From JBGANR01 sp044222225 (lineage in GTDB: Bacteria > Actinomycetota > Actinomycetes > Mycobacteriales > Mycobacteriaceae), in NCBI GenBank assembly GCA_044222225.1, contig JBGANR010000027.1, positions 1 to 52,450 on the forward strand: 52,450 nt of DNA. The letters are read 5' to 3'. Position numbers and translations under genes: made by a program. Positions within the stretch are counted from its first letter, which is position 1, and each line of letters begins with the position of its first letter. Below the pieces are notes generated by a model. The model saw only the letters and a list, made by a program, of their open reading frames with translations. It had not been told where the DNA came from and did not search any database. Below are positions 17,146-24,587 of this stretch, one piece after another.

Positions 17146-17694
17146 TCACCCCGGCCCATCAGGCGTCACACTGCCATGCAGAGATCCCACCTGATGCGGA
17201 AGAACGGCCTGCGAACGCCCGAGGTACCGCTCGCGCATCCGGTCTCCGGCGGCCGGCCCCGCGGTGAAGACGAAGCGGGGGTCCGACACGGGCAGCCCCG
17301 TCGCAGGGTCGATGACGGCGGGCTCGACCTCGCGACCTGTCTCCGCGTCGACGAGGATCATCGCCCGGTCCTCGGGCCCGAGCTGCGCGTTGCGCCAGGA
17401 GGCCATCGCGACGAGGATCGGCCGCAATGACCGGCCGAAGTCGGTGAGCACGTACTCGTGCCGCACCGGTCGCTCCTGGTAGACGCGCCTCTCCAGCACG
17501 CCGCTCTCGGCGAGAGCCTTGAGCCTCGCAGTCAGCATGCTGGAAGACAGGCCGATGTTCGCCTCGAACTGATCGAAGCGCATGTAGCCGTCGAAGCAGT
17601 CATGCAGGATCAGGATCGTCCACCACTCGCCGACGTACGACATCGCCGTCGACAGCGGGCACTCCCGGTCTTCCGCGCGGACGCGTGCTGACAC
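17146..17694 (-). CDS. HxlR-family transcriptional regulator
   Basis: The protein has about 182 residues. The HxlR winged helix is clear: CPLSTAMSYVGEWWTILILH, DCFDGYMRFDQFEANIGLSS, MLTARLKALAESGVLERRVY, then RPVRHEYVLTDFGRSLRPIL. The C-terminal ~70 residues are not part of the usual domain. GTG 17694 was chosen because AGGAGG (17700-17705) lies 5 nt upstream and the protein then starts just before the HTH. An ATG at 17766 is an alternative. The gene is divergent from a SnoaL-like gene, its likely target. HxlR regulators often sense reactive electrophiles. Confidence 0.82.
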   Translation of the reverse strand: MSARVRAEDRECPLSTAMSYVGEWWTILILHDCFDGYMRFDQFEANIGLSSSMLTARLKALAESGVLERRVYQERPVRHEYVLTDFGRSLRPILVAMASWRNAQLGPEDRAMILVDAETGREVEPAVIDPATGLPVSDPRFVFTAGPAAGDRMRERYLGRSQAVLPHQVGSLHGSVTPDGPG

Positions 17695-17746
17695 ATGTTC
17701 CTCCTGAGACTCGTTCCAGAGACGTCGTGCGACGCGCTCGGCGGTT

Positions 17747-17800
17747 ACTGCTATTTTAACAGTCATGGTTACTTCTAAAATCACAGTCACTGCCGAAGGT
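17747..17800. promoter_or_regulatory. AT-rich divergent promoter/operator upstream of hxlR
   Basis: This stretch is strikingly AT-rich for the window. TTTTA (17754-17758) and TAAAA (17776-17780) face each other around GTCATGGTTAC. ACAGTCA occurs twice as a direct repeat (about 17759 and 17783). That is compatible with a dimeric HTH regulator, most likely the HxlR protein itself. Confidence 0.4.
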
Positions 17801-17901
17801 TCGATGCGAGCCCAGCGGGCGGTCGTCACGGGCGGCAGAACCGCCGCAAACCTCTGATCGCTCAACCCCACCCGCACGACACCGACCACCAGGAGAATTC
17901 C

Positions 17902-18258
17902 ATGACGAACGACGTCACCGCCTACGACCCTGCTCAGCTTCCCGCACAGGTGCTGGGCTATCTCGACGCGCACGATGAGGACCGGTACGCCGATGCCCGC
18001 GCCCTTTTCGCTCCCGACGCCACGGTCCTCGATGACGGGAACACCTATCAGGGCATCGACGAGATCGGCGCATGGATCGAGCGCTCCTCCAGCGAATACG
18101 AGTACACCGGCACCCGCATCGGACAGCGCATCGACGACGAGACGCGCGTCGTCGTGCAGATCCGGCTCGACGGGAACTTCCCCGGCAACACGGTCACCCT
18201 GCGCTACCGGTTCGAGCTCGAGGAGGACCTGATCACTCGCCTGGCGATCGAGGTCTGA
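17902..18258 (+). CDS. SnoaL-like / nuclear transport factor 2-fold protein
   Basis: The 118-residue protein has the NTF2-like cone fold: QVLGYLDAHDEDRYADARAL, FAPDATVLDDGNTYQGIDEI, GAWIERSSSEYEYT, and a C-terminal beta sheet (VTLRYRFELEEDLITRLAIE). Family members act as small isomerases, hydrolases or binding proteins; no active residues can be assigned. The ATG at 17902 follows AGGAGAATTCC, a good ribosome binding site. It is divergent from hxlR and probably controlled by it. Confidence 0.82.
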   Translation: MTNDVTAYDPAQLPAQVLGYLDAHDEDRYADARALFAPDATVLDDGNTYQGIDEIGAWIERSSSEYEYTGTRIGQRIDDETRVVVQIRLDGNFPGNTVTLRYRFELEEDLITRLAIEV

Positions 18259-18264
18259 GACCTA

Positions 18265-18320
18265 CTACCTGAAGCGGAACTCCACCGCGTCGCCACAGTT
18301 GAGGCCATCTGCGACTTCGG
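18265..18320 (-). pseudogene. Short relic resembling a ychF 3' end
   Basis: Read on the minus strand, this segment encodes EVADGLNCGDAVEFRFR and a stop, with a TGA 26 codons before the stop. GDAVEFRF resembles the GDVVEFRF tail of YchF found at 26657. No gene belongs to it here. It may instead be the tail of another deleted gene. Confidence 0.3.
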
Positions 18321-18345
18321 CCGGAGAGGCGAGATCCTCACTCCT

Positions 18346-19386
18346 TCACATCTCAGCGCGACCGCCGCTCTTCCCGGACCTGGCCTCGACGATCTCGGCG
18401 AGCTTTTCGGCTTGAGCATCGACAGCCTGCGGGCCGTTTCCGGTGAGGAGCCCGTGCTCCTCGTCCCAGACGACCTTGACGGCAGACGGGGGGAGGGTCA
18501 GGGCGACGTCGTAGCCGGCCTCTTTCAGCGCGACGTCCACGTAGTACTGCGGCCGAGTCTTCGCTCCGGGAATCTTCGGGTAGCCGACCTTGAGCATCCC
18601 GATCTCGCCGTACTTCGGGACGGTGGTGAGGCGCGCGCCCTTGAAGGCGTGATTCTCGTCGACGAGAGTGCTGCCGTCGTCACCGAGCCGGTACTTCGCC
18701 GAGGTCATCGCGACGGGCGCGTGACAGATCAGCCCGATCGGGACGTCGTTCTCCCGAAGCGCGTTGAGCAGCTCGCCGACCACGGGATTGTCGTGGAAGT
18801 CGACCATCGGCGCGTGCCCGCCGGGCGCGTACATGAAGTCGAGGTCCGCCAGCGAAAAGTCATCGGACTCGCTGCGGTGCCGGGCGACCAGCTCCTCGAT
18901 GGAGTGCCATCGCTTCTCCGGGAGGCCGTCCAGGCTCGCGACGACCTCGTCACGGATGGACGCGGCCTCCGCATCGGTCTTCGGCAGGTTCTGCGTCACC
19001 GGCATCCGACCGAGCCGGCGGCGCAGGAGCGCGAGCTCGGATTCGCGACGCGCGACGAGCTCGGGATTCTTCTCGCGTAGCTGTGGGGGCCCGCACTTCT
19101 TCGCATCCTGCTGAATGGTGATCCGGGCGGTGTCGAGCCCGAGATCCTTTCCGCCCTGCATCGCCAGTGCCAGGCCGTTGATGTCGAGCGTGGGCACCCG
19201 GCCGTCGGGGGTGGCGAGGACGAAATCGTGGGTGGCGTCGAACCGCTCCATGACGGCGGCGAGCTCGACGAGAAACCACCCGATGTTCAAGCTCGCGCCC
19301 ACGGGCTCCGCGAGCGGCAGCTGCGAGGCGGACGAGATGACGATGAGGGCCTTGGGCCGATCGGTGCGGCCAGTGGTGTCTGACAT
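18346..19386 (-). CDS. DJ-1/PfpI-family protein (Hsp31/HchA-like)
   Basis: The 346-residue protein belongs to the large class of DJ-1/PfpI proteins (glyoxalase III, deglycase or chaperone types). Features include DRPKALIVISSASQLPLAEP, the domain body FDATHDFVLATPDGRVPTLD, LDFMYAPGGHAPMVDFHDNP, and the nucleophile elbow IGLICHAPVAMTSAKY with the catalytic Cys. The C-terminal TGNGPQAVDAQAEKLAEIVE is typical. The ATG at 19386 follows GAAGGAGCACGCATC, with GGAG about 8 nt upstream. It is divergent from a TetR gene, with operator-like repeats in between, so it is probably TetR-repressed. Confidence 0.85.
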   Translation of the reverse strand: MSDTTGRTDRPKALIVISSASQLPLAEPVGASLNIGWFLVELAAVMERFDATHDFVLATPDGRVPTLDINGLALAMQGGKDLGLDTARITIQQDAKKCGPPQLREKNPELVARRESELALLRRRLGRMPVTQNLPKTDAEAASIRDEVVASLDGLPEKRWHSIEELVARHRSESDDFSLADLDFMYAPGGHAPMVDFHDNPVVGELLNALRENDVPIGLICHAPVAMTSAKYRLGDDGSTLVDENHAFKGARLTTVPKYGEIGMLKVGYPKIPGAKTRPQYYVDVALKEAGYDVALTLPPSAVKVVWDEEHGLLTGNGPQAVDAQAEKLAEIVEARSGKSGGRAEM

Positions 19387-19478
19387 GATGCGTGCTCCTT
19401 CTGGACTGTCTGCCGCCGGCGGTCGTCGTGCTGATCGGCGCCGGTCGTGGGCGGATGCCAGCGGCCTAGTCGTCACGT

Positions 19479-19540
19479 AACGGACCATCGGTTCCTAATT
19501 TACGAGACCGATGGTCCGTTGTCAATAGACCGACAGTCTG
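19479..19540. promoter_or_regulatory. Triple operator-like array between DJ-1 and tetR
   Basis: AACGGACCATCGGT (19479-19492) and its exact complement (19507-19520) form a 14-bp inverted repeat with a 14-bp spacer. A third related half-palindrome, AGACCGACAGTCTG (19527-19540), matches AGACCGATGGTCCG (19505-19518) at 11 of 14 bases. This fits cooperative binding by the neighbouring TetR protein over both promoters. Confidence 0.65.
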
Positions 19541-19552
19541 TAAAATGGAAGG
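19541..19552 (+). promoter_or_regulatory. Predicted leaderless -10 of tetR (19553)
   Basis: TAAAAT at 19541-19546 stands six bases before ATG 19553. It abuts the third operator-like site, so bound regulator would block it. Confidence 0.6.
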
Positions 19553-20224
19553 ATGACCGCATTCCAGCGCGCCCGGAGCTCGGAGCAACGCGAGATCCGA
19601 CGTCGGACCATCCTCGAGACCGCGGAGTCGATGCTGTCCGAGATCCCGGTCTCCGAGATCAGCCTCAACGAGCTCAGCCGCCGCGTCGGCCTGGCGAAGT
19701 CCAACGTGTTGCGCTACTTCGAGTCGCGCGAGGCAGTCCTGCTCGAACTACTGGTCTCACTCGCGCGGGACTTCGCCGTCCGGACGAGCGAGCAACTGTC
19801 CGCCGTCATTGAGCCGGGCGGCTCCGCCAGGGCCAGGGTCCGAGTCGTCGCCACGACACTGGCCACGGCGTTCGAGGCCCACCCGATGTTGTGCGAGCTC
19901 CTCAGCGCGCAGGCCGGCGTCCTCGAGCGGAACGTGTCCACCGCGACCGTCGCGGCCTACAAGGAGTCGGCGGGAGAGAGCATGGCCTCTCTCGCCGCCG
20001 CGGTCCGCGACGCCCTTCCCGAGCTCGACGAGGAGGCAGCCTTCGAGGCCACGCGGACGATCATCCTGCTCGTGGGCGCGCTATGGACGCACTCGCACCC
20101 CCCACAGGCGGTCCGGGACGCCTACGCCGCCGATCCGCGGCTGACGTTCCTGCCCGACGGCTTCGCCGGGTCGCTCGAGCGCTCGGTCCGGATCGTGCTG
20201 GCCGGACTCCTCGCCGAGGCGTGA
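19553..20224 (+). CDS. TetR/AcrR-family transcriptional regulator
   Basis: The 223-residue protein has an N-terminal TetR DNA-binding domain (REIRRRTILETAESMLSEIP, then EISLNELSRRVGLAKSNVLR and YFESREAVLLELL). An all-helical ligand domain follows, ending PDGFAGSLERSVRIVLAGLL. It is divergent from the DJ-1 gene and probably represses both genes through the three operator-like sites at 19479-19540. The ligand is unknown. It resembles regulators with a C-terminal domain of about 120 residues. Confidence 0.9.
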   Translation: MTAFQRARSSEQREIRRRTILETAESMLSEIPVSEISLNELSRRVGLAKSNVLRYFESREAVLLELLVSLARDFAVRTSEQLSAVIEPGGSARARVRVVATTLATAFEAHPMLCELLSAQAGVLERNVSTATVAAYKESAGESMASLAAAVRDALPELDEEAAFEATRTIILLVGALWTHSHPPQAVRDAYAADPRLTFLPDGFAGSLERSVRIVLAGLLAEA

Positions 20225-20343
20225 GAGTGCGGAGCCTCCCACGGGAGAGGAAGTCCTGCCTATTACGTAGGTATTGCAGGAGCAAACGCAGACGGCCAGA
20301 AGTCGAACGTCGCACGCCACCCTCTTGCATCAGAACGATAGGA

Positions 20344-20475
20344 CCGCCATTGCGCGTTCACCCGAATGCTGTGCTGCCCGCGCCGGTCGCCGACGAGGCG
20401 CTCCAGCCGGTCGCCCGGCAGGACCCGAAGATCCTCGACATCCTTCGCCGCAGGGATCAGCTCGAGCTTGCGCAG
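20344..20475 (-). pseudogene. HigB-type toxin fragment
   Basis: On the minus strand the frame reads RKLELIPAAKDVEDLRVLPG, then DRLERLVGDRRGQHSIRVNA and QWR. This matches the core of HigB (RelE-superfamily) toxins, which read roughly ...RLEKLSGDRxGQxSIRINxQWR. The N-terminal third is missing: the sequence before RKLELI is unrelated. The final strand (normally FRWxxxxAxxVEIVDYH) is lost after QWR. No HigA antitoxin gene is present. It is a dead toxin relic in the 316-bp gap between tetR and the RCC1 gene; the rest of that gap shows nothing recognisable. Confidence 0.6.
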
Positions 20476-20540
20476 CGGCGAGCAAGCGGTCTGCGGCTGG
20501 AGACATAGCATCAGATGCCGGGACCAACCGGAGGAGACAC

Positions 20541-21380
20541 ATGGCCGCCGTCCTCGCAGCCGGCCGACGACATTCCGTGGCATGCCGCGACGACGGGATG
20601 ACGGTAGCCACCGGCGATGACCGAGCCGGCGAGTGCAACGTGCGGTCCTGGTCAGGCGTCATCGCAGTCGCAGCCGGAAACGTGCACTCCGCCCGCAACA
20701 CCGGACGATCACACACCATCGGGCTTCGAGTCGACGGAACCGTCATCGCTACGGGATGGAACGGTGACGGGCAGACCGACGTCTCCGAATGGAGCGAGAT
20801 CACCGCATTCGCCGCCGGGTGGAGAACGACTCTCGGACTCCGAACCGACGGCACCGTGATCGCCACCGGCCGCAACGTAGAAGGCCAGTGCGACGTGAGC
20901 GCATGGAGAGAAGTCATCGCGGTGGCTTGTGGAGACTGGCACTCCGTCGCGATCCGACGCGACGGCACAGCCGTCGCCACAGGCAACAATCAACGCGGAC
21001 AATGCAATATCGGCGGCTGGCGAAATCTTGTCGGCATTTCCGCCGGCTATCTGCACAGCGTCGGATTGCGCGACGACGGCACGGTCGTCGCCGCAGGCAA
21101 CGGCAGGTCGAGCGAGTGTGACGTCGCTCGATGGAGAGGCGTCTCAGCAGTGGCAGCCGGCAGCTATCACACCGTCGCCCTTCGTGAAGACGGAACGGTA
21201 CGCGCTGCGGGCGACAATCATTTCGGGCAGTGCGACGTTCAGTCGTGGACCGACGTCACTGCTATCGCGGCCGGGTCGACGCATACACTCGGGCTCCTCA
21301 CCGACGGAACCGTCGTGGCGACGGGAAACAACGCTGACAAGCAATGCGATGTGAACACCTGGCAACTGCGTCGGCGATGA
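20541..21380 (+). CDS. RCC1-repeat beta-propeller protein
   Basis: The 279-residue protein consists of repeats of about 39-40 residues of the form (A)AG..H(S/T)..LR.DGTV.A.GxNxxGQCDVxxW. Clear examples are FAAGWRTTLGLRTDGTVIAT, GRNVEGQCDVSAW and VALREDGTVRAAGDNHFGQC. About seven units are visible, enough for one seven-bladed propeller. There is no signal peptide. ATG 20541 has a strong GGAGGAG site. Bacterial RCC1 proteins are mostly uncharacterised. The surrounding region is accessory, and its neighbours suggest transfer rather than function. Confidence 0.85.
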   Translation: MAAVLAAGRRHSVACRDDGMTVATGDDRAGECNVRSWSGVIAVAAGNVHSARNTGRSHTIGLRVDGTVIATGWNGDGQTDVSEWSEITAFAAGWRTTLGLRTDGTVIATGRNVEGQCDVSAWREVIAVACGDWHSVAIRRDGTAVATGNNQRGQCNIGGWRNLVGISAGYLHSVGLRDDGTVVAAGNGRSSECDVARWRGVSAVAAGSYHTVALREDGTVRAAGDNHFGQCDVQSWTDVTAIAAGSTHTLGLLTDGTVVATGNNADKQCDVNTWQLRRR

Positions 21381-21431
21381 ACCGGCTGCGCGATCTAAAC
21401 GTTGAGCACTGACGGATGACCCCGCCCTGCG

Positions 21432-22130
21432 TCATCGAGTCCGGAGCGGTTCGATCTGCTGCCCCTCCGCGGTGAAGTTGGCAGGGGCGAGCCAGGTCTC
21501 GAACGCAGCACGCACCCGCGGCCACTCCTTGTCGATGAGCGCGTACCACGCGGTGTCGCGGTTGCGGCCCTTGACGACCGCCGCTTGACGGAACGTGCCC
21601 TCGTACGTGAACCCGAGGCGCTCGGCGGCCCTGTGGGAAGGGGCGTTGAGGCTGTCGCACTTCCACTCGTAGCGCCGGTAGCCGAGGTCGTCGAAGACGT
21701 GCCGCATCAGGAGGTACTGCGCCTCGGTCGACATCGGCGTGCGCTGCAGCGTACGCGAGAACACGACGTATCCGACCTCGATGACCCCGTTCGATGGGTC
21801 GTGCCGCATGAGCGAGAGCGTGCCGAGCGCCGCGCCGGTGGCGTTGTCGACCACGGCGTAGTGGCGCGGGTCCGCGCTCCGTGATGCTTCATCAACCCAG
21901 TCCTCGAAGGACTCCCGGGTCACGAACGGCCCGACCGGAAGATAGGTCCAGTCGCGGTCGTCCGGCGCGGCCGTGTGGGCCGCATAGAGGTCGTCTGCGT
22001 GCCGCGCCGGGTCGAGGCGTTCGAGCGTGCAGTACCGCCCGTGCAGCGTCGCCACCTCCGGCACGGGTACCGATGCCCAGTCGGGGACCGGGTCGCCGAT
22101 CGGCTGTCCGTGGTCGTCCTGGGTCGACAT
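21432..22130 (-). CDS. GNAT acetyltransferase, RimJ/RimL type
   Basis: The 232-residue protein has the RimL-like acetyltransferase_3 fold: RYCTLERLDPARHADDLYAA, GTLSLMRHDPSNGVIEVGYV, and STEAQYLLMRHVFDDLGYRR with the acetyl-CoA site. YEWKCDSLNAPSHRAAERLG and FTYEGTFRQAAVVKGRNRDT complete it. Such enzymes acetylate amino termini or small molecules. The ATG at 22130 follows GAGGAGCGCCACC. It shares orientation with a second GNAT gene 20 bp upstream, so the two form a likely operon. Confidence 0.88.
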   Translation of the reverse strand: MSTQDDHGQPIGDPVPDWASVPVPEVATLHGRYCTLERLDPARHADDLYAAHTAAPDDRDWTYLPVGPFVTRESFEDWVDEASRSADPRHYAVVDNATGAALGTLSLMRHDPSNGVIEVGYVVFSRTLQRTPMSTEAQYLLMRHVFDDLGYRRYEWKCDSLNAPSHRAAERLGFTYEGTFRQAAVVKGRNRDTAWYALIDKEWPRVRAAFETWLAPANFTAEGQQIEPLRTR

Positions 22131-22150
22131 GGTGGCGCTCCTCGGATCGG

Positions 22151-22615
22151 TCAGGTGTGGGCCGGGACGGCGTCGTAAGTCACCCAGTGAGTGCGGGTCG
22201 CGACCTGGTCGTAGAGGGCTTGCGCCTGGAAGTTGTCCTCCGCGGTGATCCACCGCACCACCGACCGGCCTTCGTCCCCCGCGATCTCGGCGAGCCGTGT
22301 GAGGATCGCGCGGGCAGCGCCCCGGCCGCGGGCCGAGGGGTCGGTGAAGAGGTCGTCGAGCCAGATTCCGACGGTGCCCGTCGAGGGCCTCGAAAAGCGG
22401 CGGTGGTGCCCGATCGCCACGATGCCGTCCTCGCCCTCGGCCACCAGCGCCCCGCACTCGTGCCCCGGGTCCATGAGCCAGCCCCACACGCGCGAGACGA
22501 CTTCTTCGGACTCCGCTAGCCGGTAGAACTCGCGATAGCCGCGGAACAGCTCTCGCCAGCGAGCCTCGTCGGCGGCGGCGAGTGGACGGACGATGACGGG
22601 CGCGGCGGAAGCCAA
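22151..22615 (-). CDS. GNAT-family N-acetyltransferase
   Basis: The 154-residue protein begins VIVRPLAAADEARWRELFRG. Motif A is the acetyl-CoA loop LDDLFTDPSARGRGAARAIL, and VVRWITAEDNFQAQALYDQV is motif B. It resembles small aminoglycoside- or polyamine-type GNATs, but the substrate is unknown. The start used is TTG 22615. No convincing ribosome site is seen there, so the true start is uncertain by a few codons. It is probably co-transcribed with the RimL-like gene downstream. Confidence 0.82.
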   Translation of the reverse strand: MASAAPVIVRPLAAADEARWRELFRGYREFYRLAESEEVVSRVWGWLMDPGHECGALVAEGEDGIVAIGHHRRFSRPSTGTVGIWLDDLFTDPSARGRGAARAILTRLAEIAGDEGRSVVRWITAEDNFQAQALYDQVATRTHWVTYDAVPAHT

Positions 22616-22744
22616 GTGCGAATACCTTCCAGGAAGCAGACATGGACGACGTGGCGAGCCTGTGCCCGCGGTGTGTCGACATCGACGCTACGGCCGTTTC
22701 CGGACTGTCACCAATACCAGAAAAGGCGAATCGAAGTGGTCCAG

Positions 22745-22756
22745 TAAAATGGCTGC
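22745..22756 (+). promoter_or_regulatory. Predicted leaderless -10 of the MocR gene
   Basis: TAAAAT at 22745-22750 stands six bases before ATG 22757, the same layout as tetR at 19541. Just upstream, CACCAATACCAG (about 22709-22720) and GTGGTCCAG (about 22736-22744) could be MocR half-sites. Confidence 0.5.
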
Positions 22757-24208
22757 ATGCGTCAGGCCTTCCCGATGGACCTTGTGCTCGACGCCGAACG
22801 ATCGCCGGGCCGCGGCGTGCGCGAGCACCTGGTCGAGCAACTGCGCGCCGTGATCCTGGCCGGCCAGGCCCGCGCGAGCGAACCGCTGCCATCGACACGC
22901 TCCCTCGCGTCCGCGATGGGGGTCTCACGGGGCACGGTCGTCGCCGCCTACGAAGAGCTTGCCGGGGAAGGGTATGTGACCATCGCCCCCGGCTCCGGCA
23001 CGTTCGTCGCGGCGGATCTTCCGGCTGCGTCGTCGAGTCCCACTCCCAGCACCGCGCGAGGCGCTGCCGAAACCTTCACGCGTGCGCAGGAGCCACCGAA
23101 ACGGACCATCAACCTGTCACCCGGGAGCCCCGCGGCTCCCCTGCATCGGAACCACGAATGGAAGGTCGCGTGGAGAGAAGCGGCACGGCGGGAGCTGCCG
23201 GACCTCCCGCCGCCTCCTGCCGGAGAAGCCGAGTTCCGCGCCGCGATCGCGGACCACCTCCGAGCAGCGCGCGGAGTGCGGTGCGAGGCGAACGACATCG
23301 TGGTGACGGCCGGCGCGGGCGATGGGCTCGGGCTGCTGGTGCACGCCCTCCGAGGTGACGGCTCGAACGACATCCGCATCGCGACAGAGAGCCCGGGGCA
23401 CCGCGCCTCGCGGGCGGTGATCTCGCGTCTCGGGGCCGTCCCGGTCCCGATACCCGTGCGGGACGGCGGTATGGACGTCGACCGCCTCGCGCACGCCCCG
23501 GGGCCGTTCGCGGCTGCGCTGCTGACTCCGAGCCACCAGTACCCGCTCGGTGGCCGACTGCCCGTCTCGTCTCGCCTGGCACTGCTCACGTGGGCGAAGG
23601 ACGCCGGGGCCGTCATCGTCGAGGACGACTACGACAGCGAGTTCCGCCATGGTGCGCCTTCCCTACCCGCGATCGCCTCGCTCGATGACGAGGGGCGCGT
23701 GGTCCTCGTCGGCACCCTCTCCAAGACACTCTCCCCCTGGCTGCGCTGCGGGTACCTCCTGGTCCGCGACGACGAGCTCCGGGCTCGTGTCCTCGAGACA
23801 CGCGAAGTCCTCGGGCATCCCGTCTCAGGCATCGTGCAGATCGCATTGTCCGAGTTCCTGCGGACCGGTGGCCTCCGGCGGCACCTGGTCCGCGTCGAGC
23901 GGGAGTACGCCCACCGCCGCAGACTCGTGATCGAGGCGACCGCCGACCTCGCCCCGCGCATCCGCCTGGACGCCGTCGAGGGCGGACTGCATGCGACGCT
24001 GTCCTGGGAGGACGGCGGGTCGGATGAGGCCGTGGTCGAGGCGCTCGCGCGGGAAGACGTCGAGGTCGCCCCGCTGAGCGCCCATCACTATGGGCCGACC
24101 GAACCTGAGCGCCGCGGCGTCGTCTTCGGTTACGGCGCGCCCACAGACCTTGAACTGCGGACCGCGCTCGACGCGATCCGGGATGCACTGGCACCGCGGC
24201 GGGATTGA
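22757..24208 (+). CDS. MocR/PdxR-family regulator (GntR HTH plus aminotransferase-like domain)
   Basis: The 483-residue protein has an N-terminal GntR winged helix (HLVEQLRAVILAGQARASEP, LPSTRSLASAMGVSRGTVVA and AYEELAGEGYVTIAPGSGTF). After a linker comes a fold-type I aminotransferase domain: VTAGAGDGLGLLVHAL, TPSHQYPLGGRLPVSSRLAL, VIVEDDYDSEFRHGA, and VLVGTLSKTLSPWLRCGYLL with the PLP lysine. Such proteins use PLP as effector, and some activate PLP synthesis (PdxR). No pdxST genes are adjacent, so the target is unclear. The divergent GNAT pair is a candidate. Confidence 0.92.
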   Translation: MRQAFPMDLVLDAERSPGRGVREHLVEQLRAVILAGQARASEPLPSTRSLASAMGVSRGTVVAAYEELAGEGYVTIAPGSGTFVAADLPAASSSPTPSTARGAAETFTRAQEPPKRTINLSPGSPAAPLHRNHEWKVAWREAARRELPDLPPPPAGEAEFRAAIADHLRAARGVRCEANDIVVTAGAGDGLGLLVHALRGDGSNDIRIATESPGHRASRAVISRLGAVPVPIPVRDGGMDVDRLAHAPGPFAAALLTPSHQYPLGGRLPVSSRLALLTWAKDAGAVIVEDDYDSEFRHGAPSLPAIASLDDEGRVVLVGTLSKTLSPWLRCGYLLVRDDELRARVLETREVLGHPVSGIVQIALSEFLRTGGLRRHLVRVEREYAHRRRLVIEATADLAPRIRLDAVEGGLHATLSWEDGGSDEAVVEALAREDVEVAPLSAHHYGPTEPERRGVVFGYGAPTDLELRTALDAIRDALAPRRD

Positions 24209-24465
24209 TTCAGGCGAGCGCGACTCGGGGCTCGTGTCTGGACTCGAAACCCGCCTGTCTGCGATCAGGTGAGCGCGCTCGTACAAATGGCCGCAGCCAA
24301 GACTTTCAGAGCGCGAACCTCCATTCGACCACGTGCCCGCACGTAGGGCTATCTGCCCCAAACTCCCTGAACGGTCAGCGCAACGCGAGACTGACCCGTG
24401 GCTTCAGCGATCAGATCGGAGTCCTGGTACGGCGACGATGACCGCACGTCGGGCTGGGGCGAGGG

Positions 24466-24510
24466 CCCGTTAGACGTTGAAGCGAAACTCCACCACGCTC
24501 CGTCAGAAAG
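24466..24510 (-). pseudogene. Displaced ychF 3'-end relic
   Basis: On the minus strand the sequence encodes VVEFRFNV and stops (TAA at 24470-24472). It is preceded two bases out of frame by a Ser-Asp-Gly codon run. YchF proteins commonly end GDVVEFRFNV, so this is almost certainly the last ~12 codons of a ychF gene. The intact ychF at 26657 ends differently (VVEFRFSL). The rest of the 379-bp gap 24209-24587 shows nothing else that I recognise. Confidence 0.5.
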
Positions 24511-24587
24511 AAGCATCAGGCCAAGGCGGATCGTCGTTCCCGCATCCGTTCCTTCGAATCGGATCGCGAGAGGCTGCGGCGCTGCGG

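Noticed and set aside
21381..21431. A third ychF-like tail (..LNV-stop on the minus strand)
   Set aside because: Only the last 11 bases (TCAACGTTTAG) resemble a ychF end. The preceding sequence does not match.
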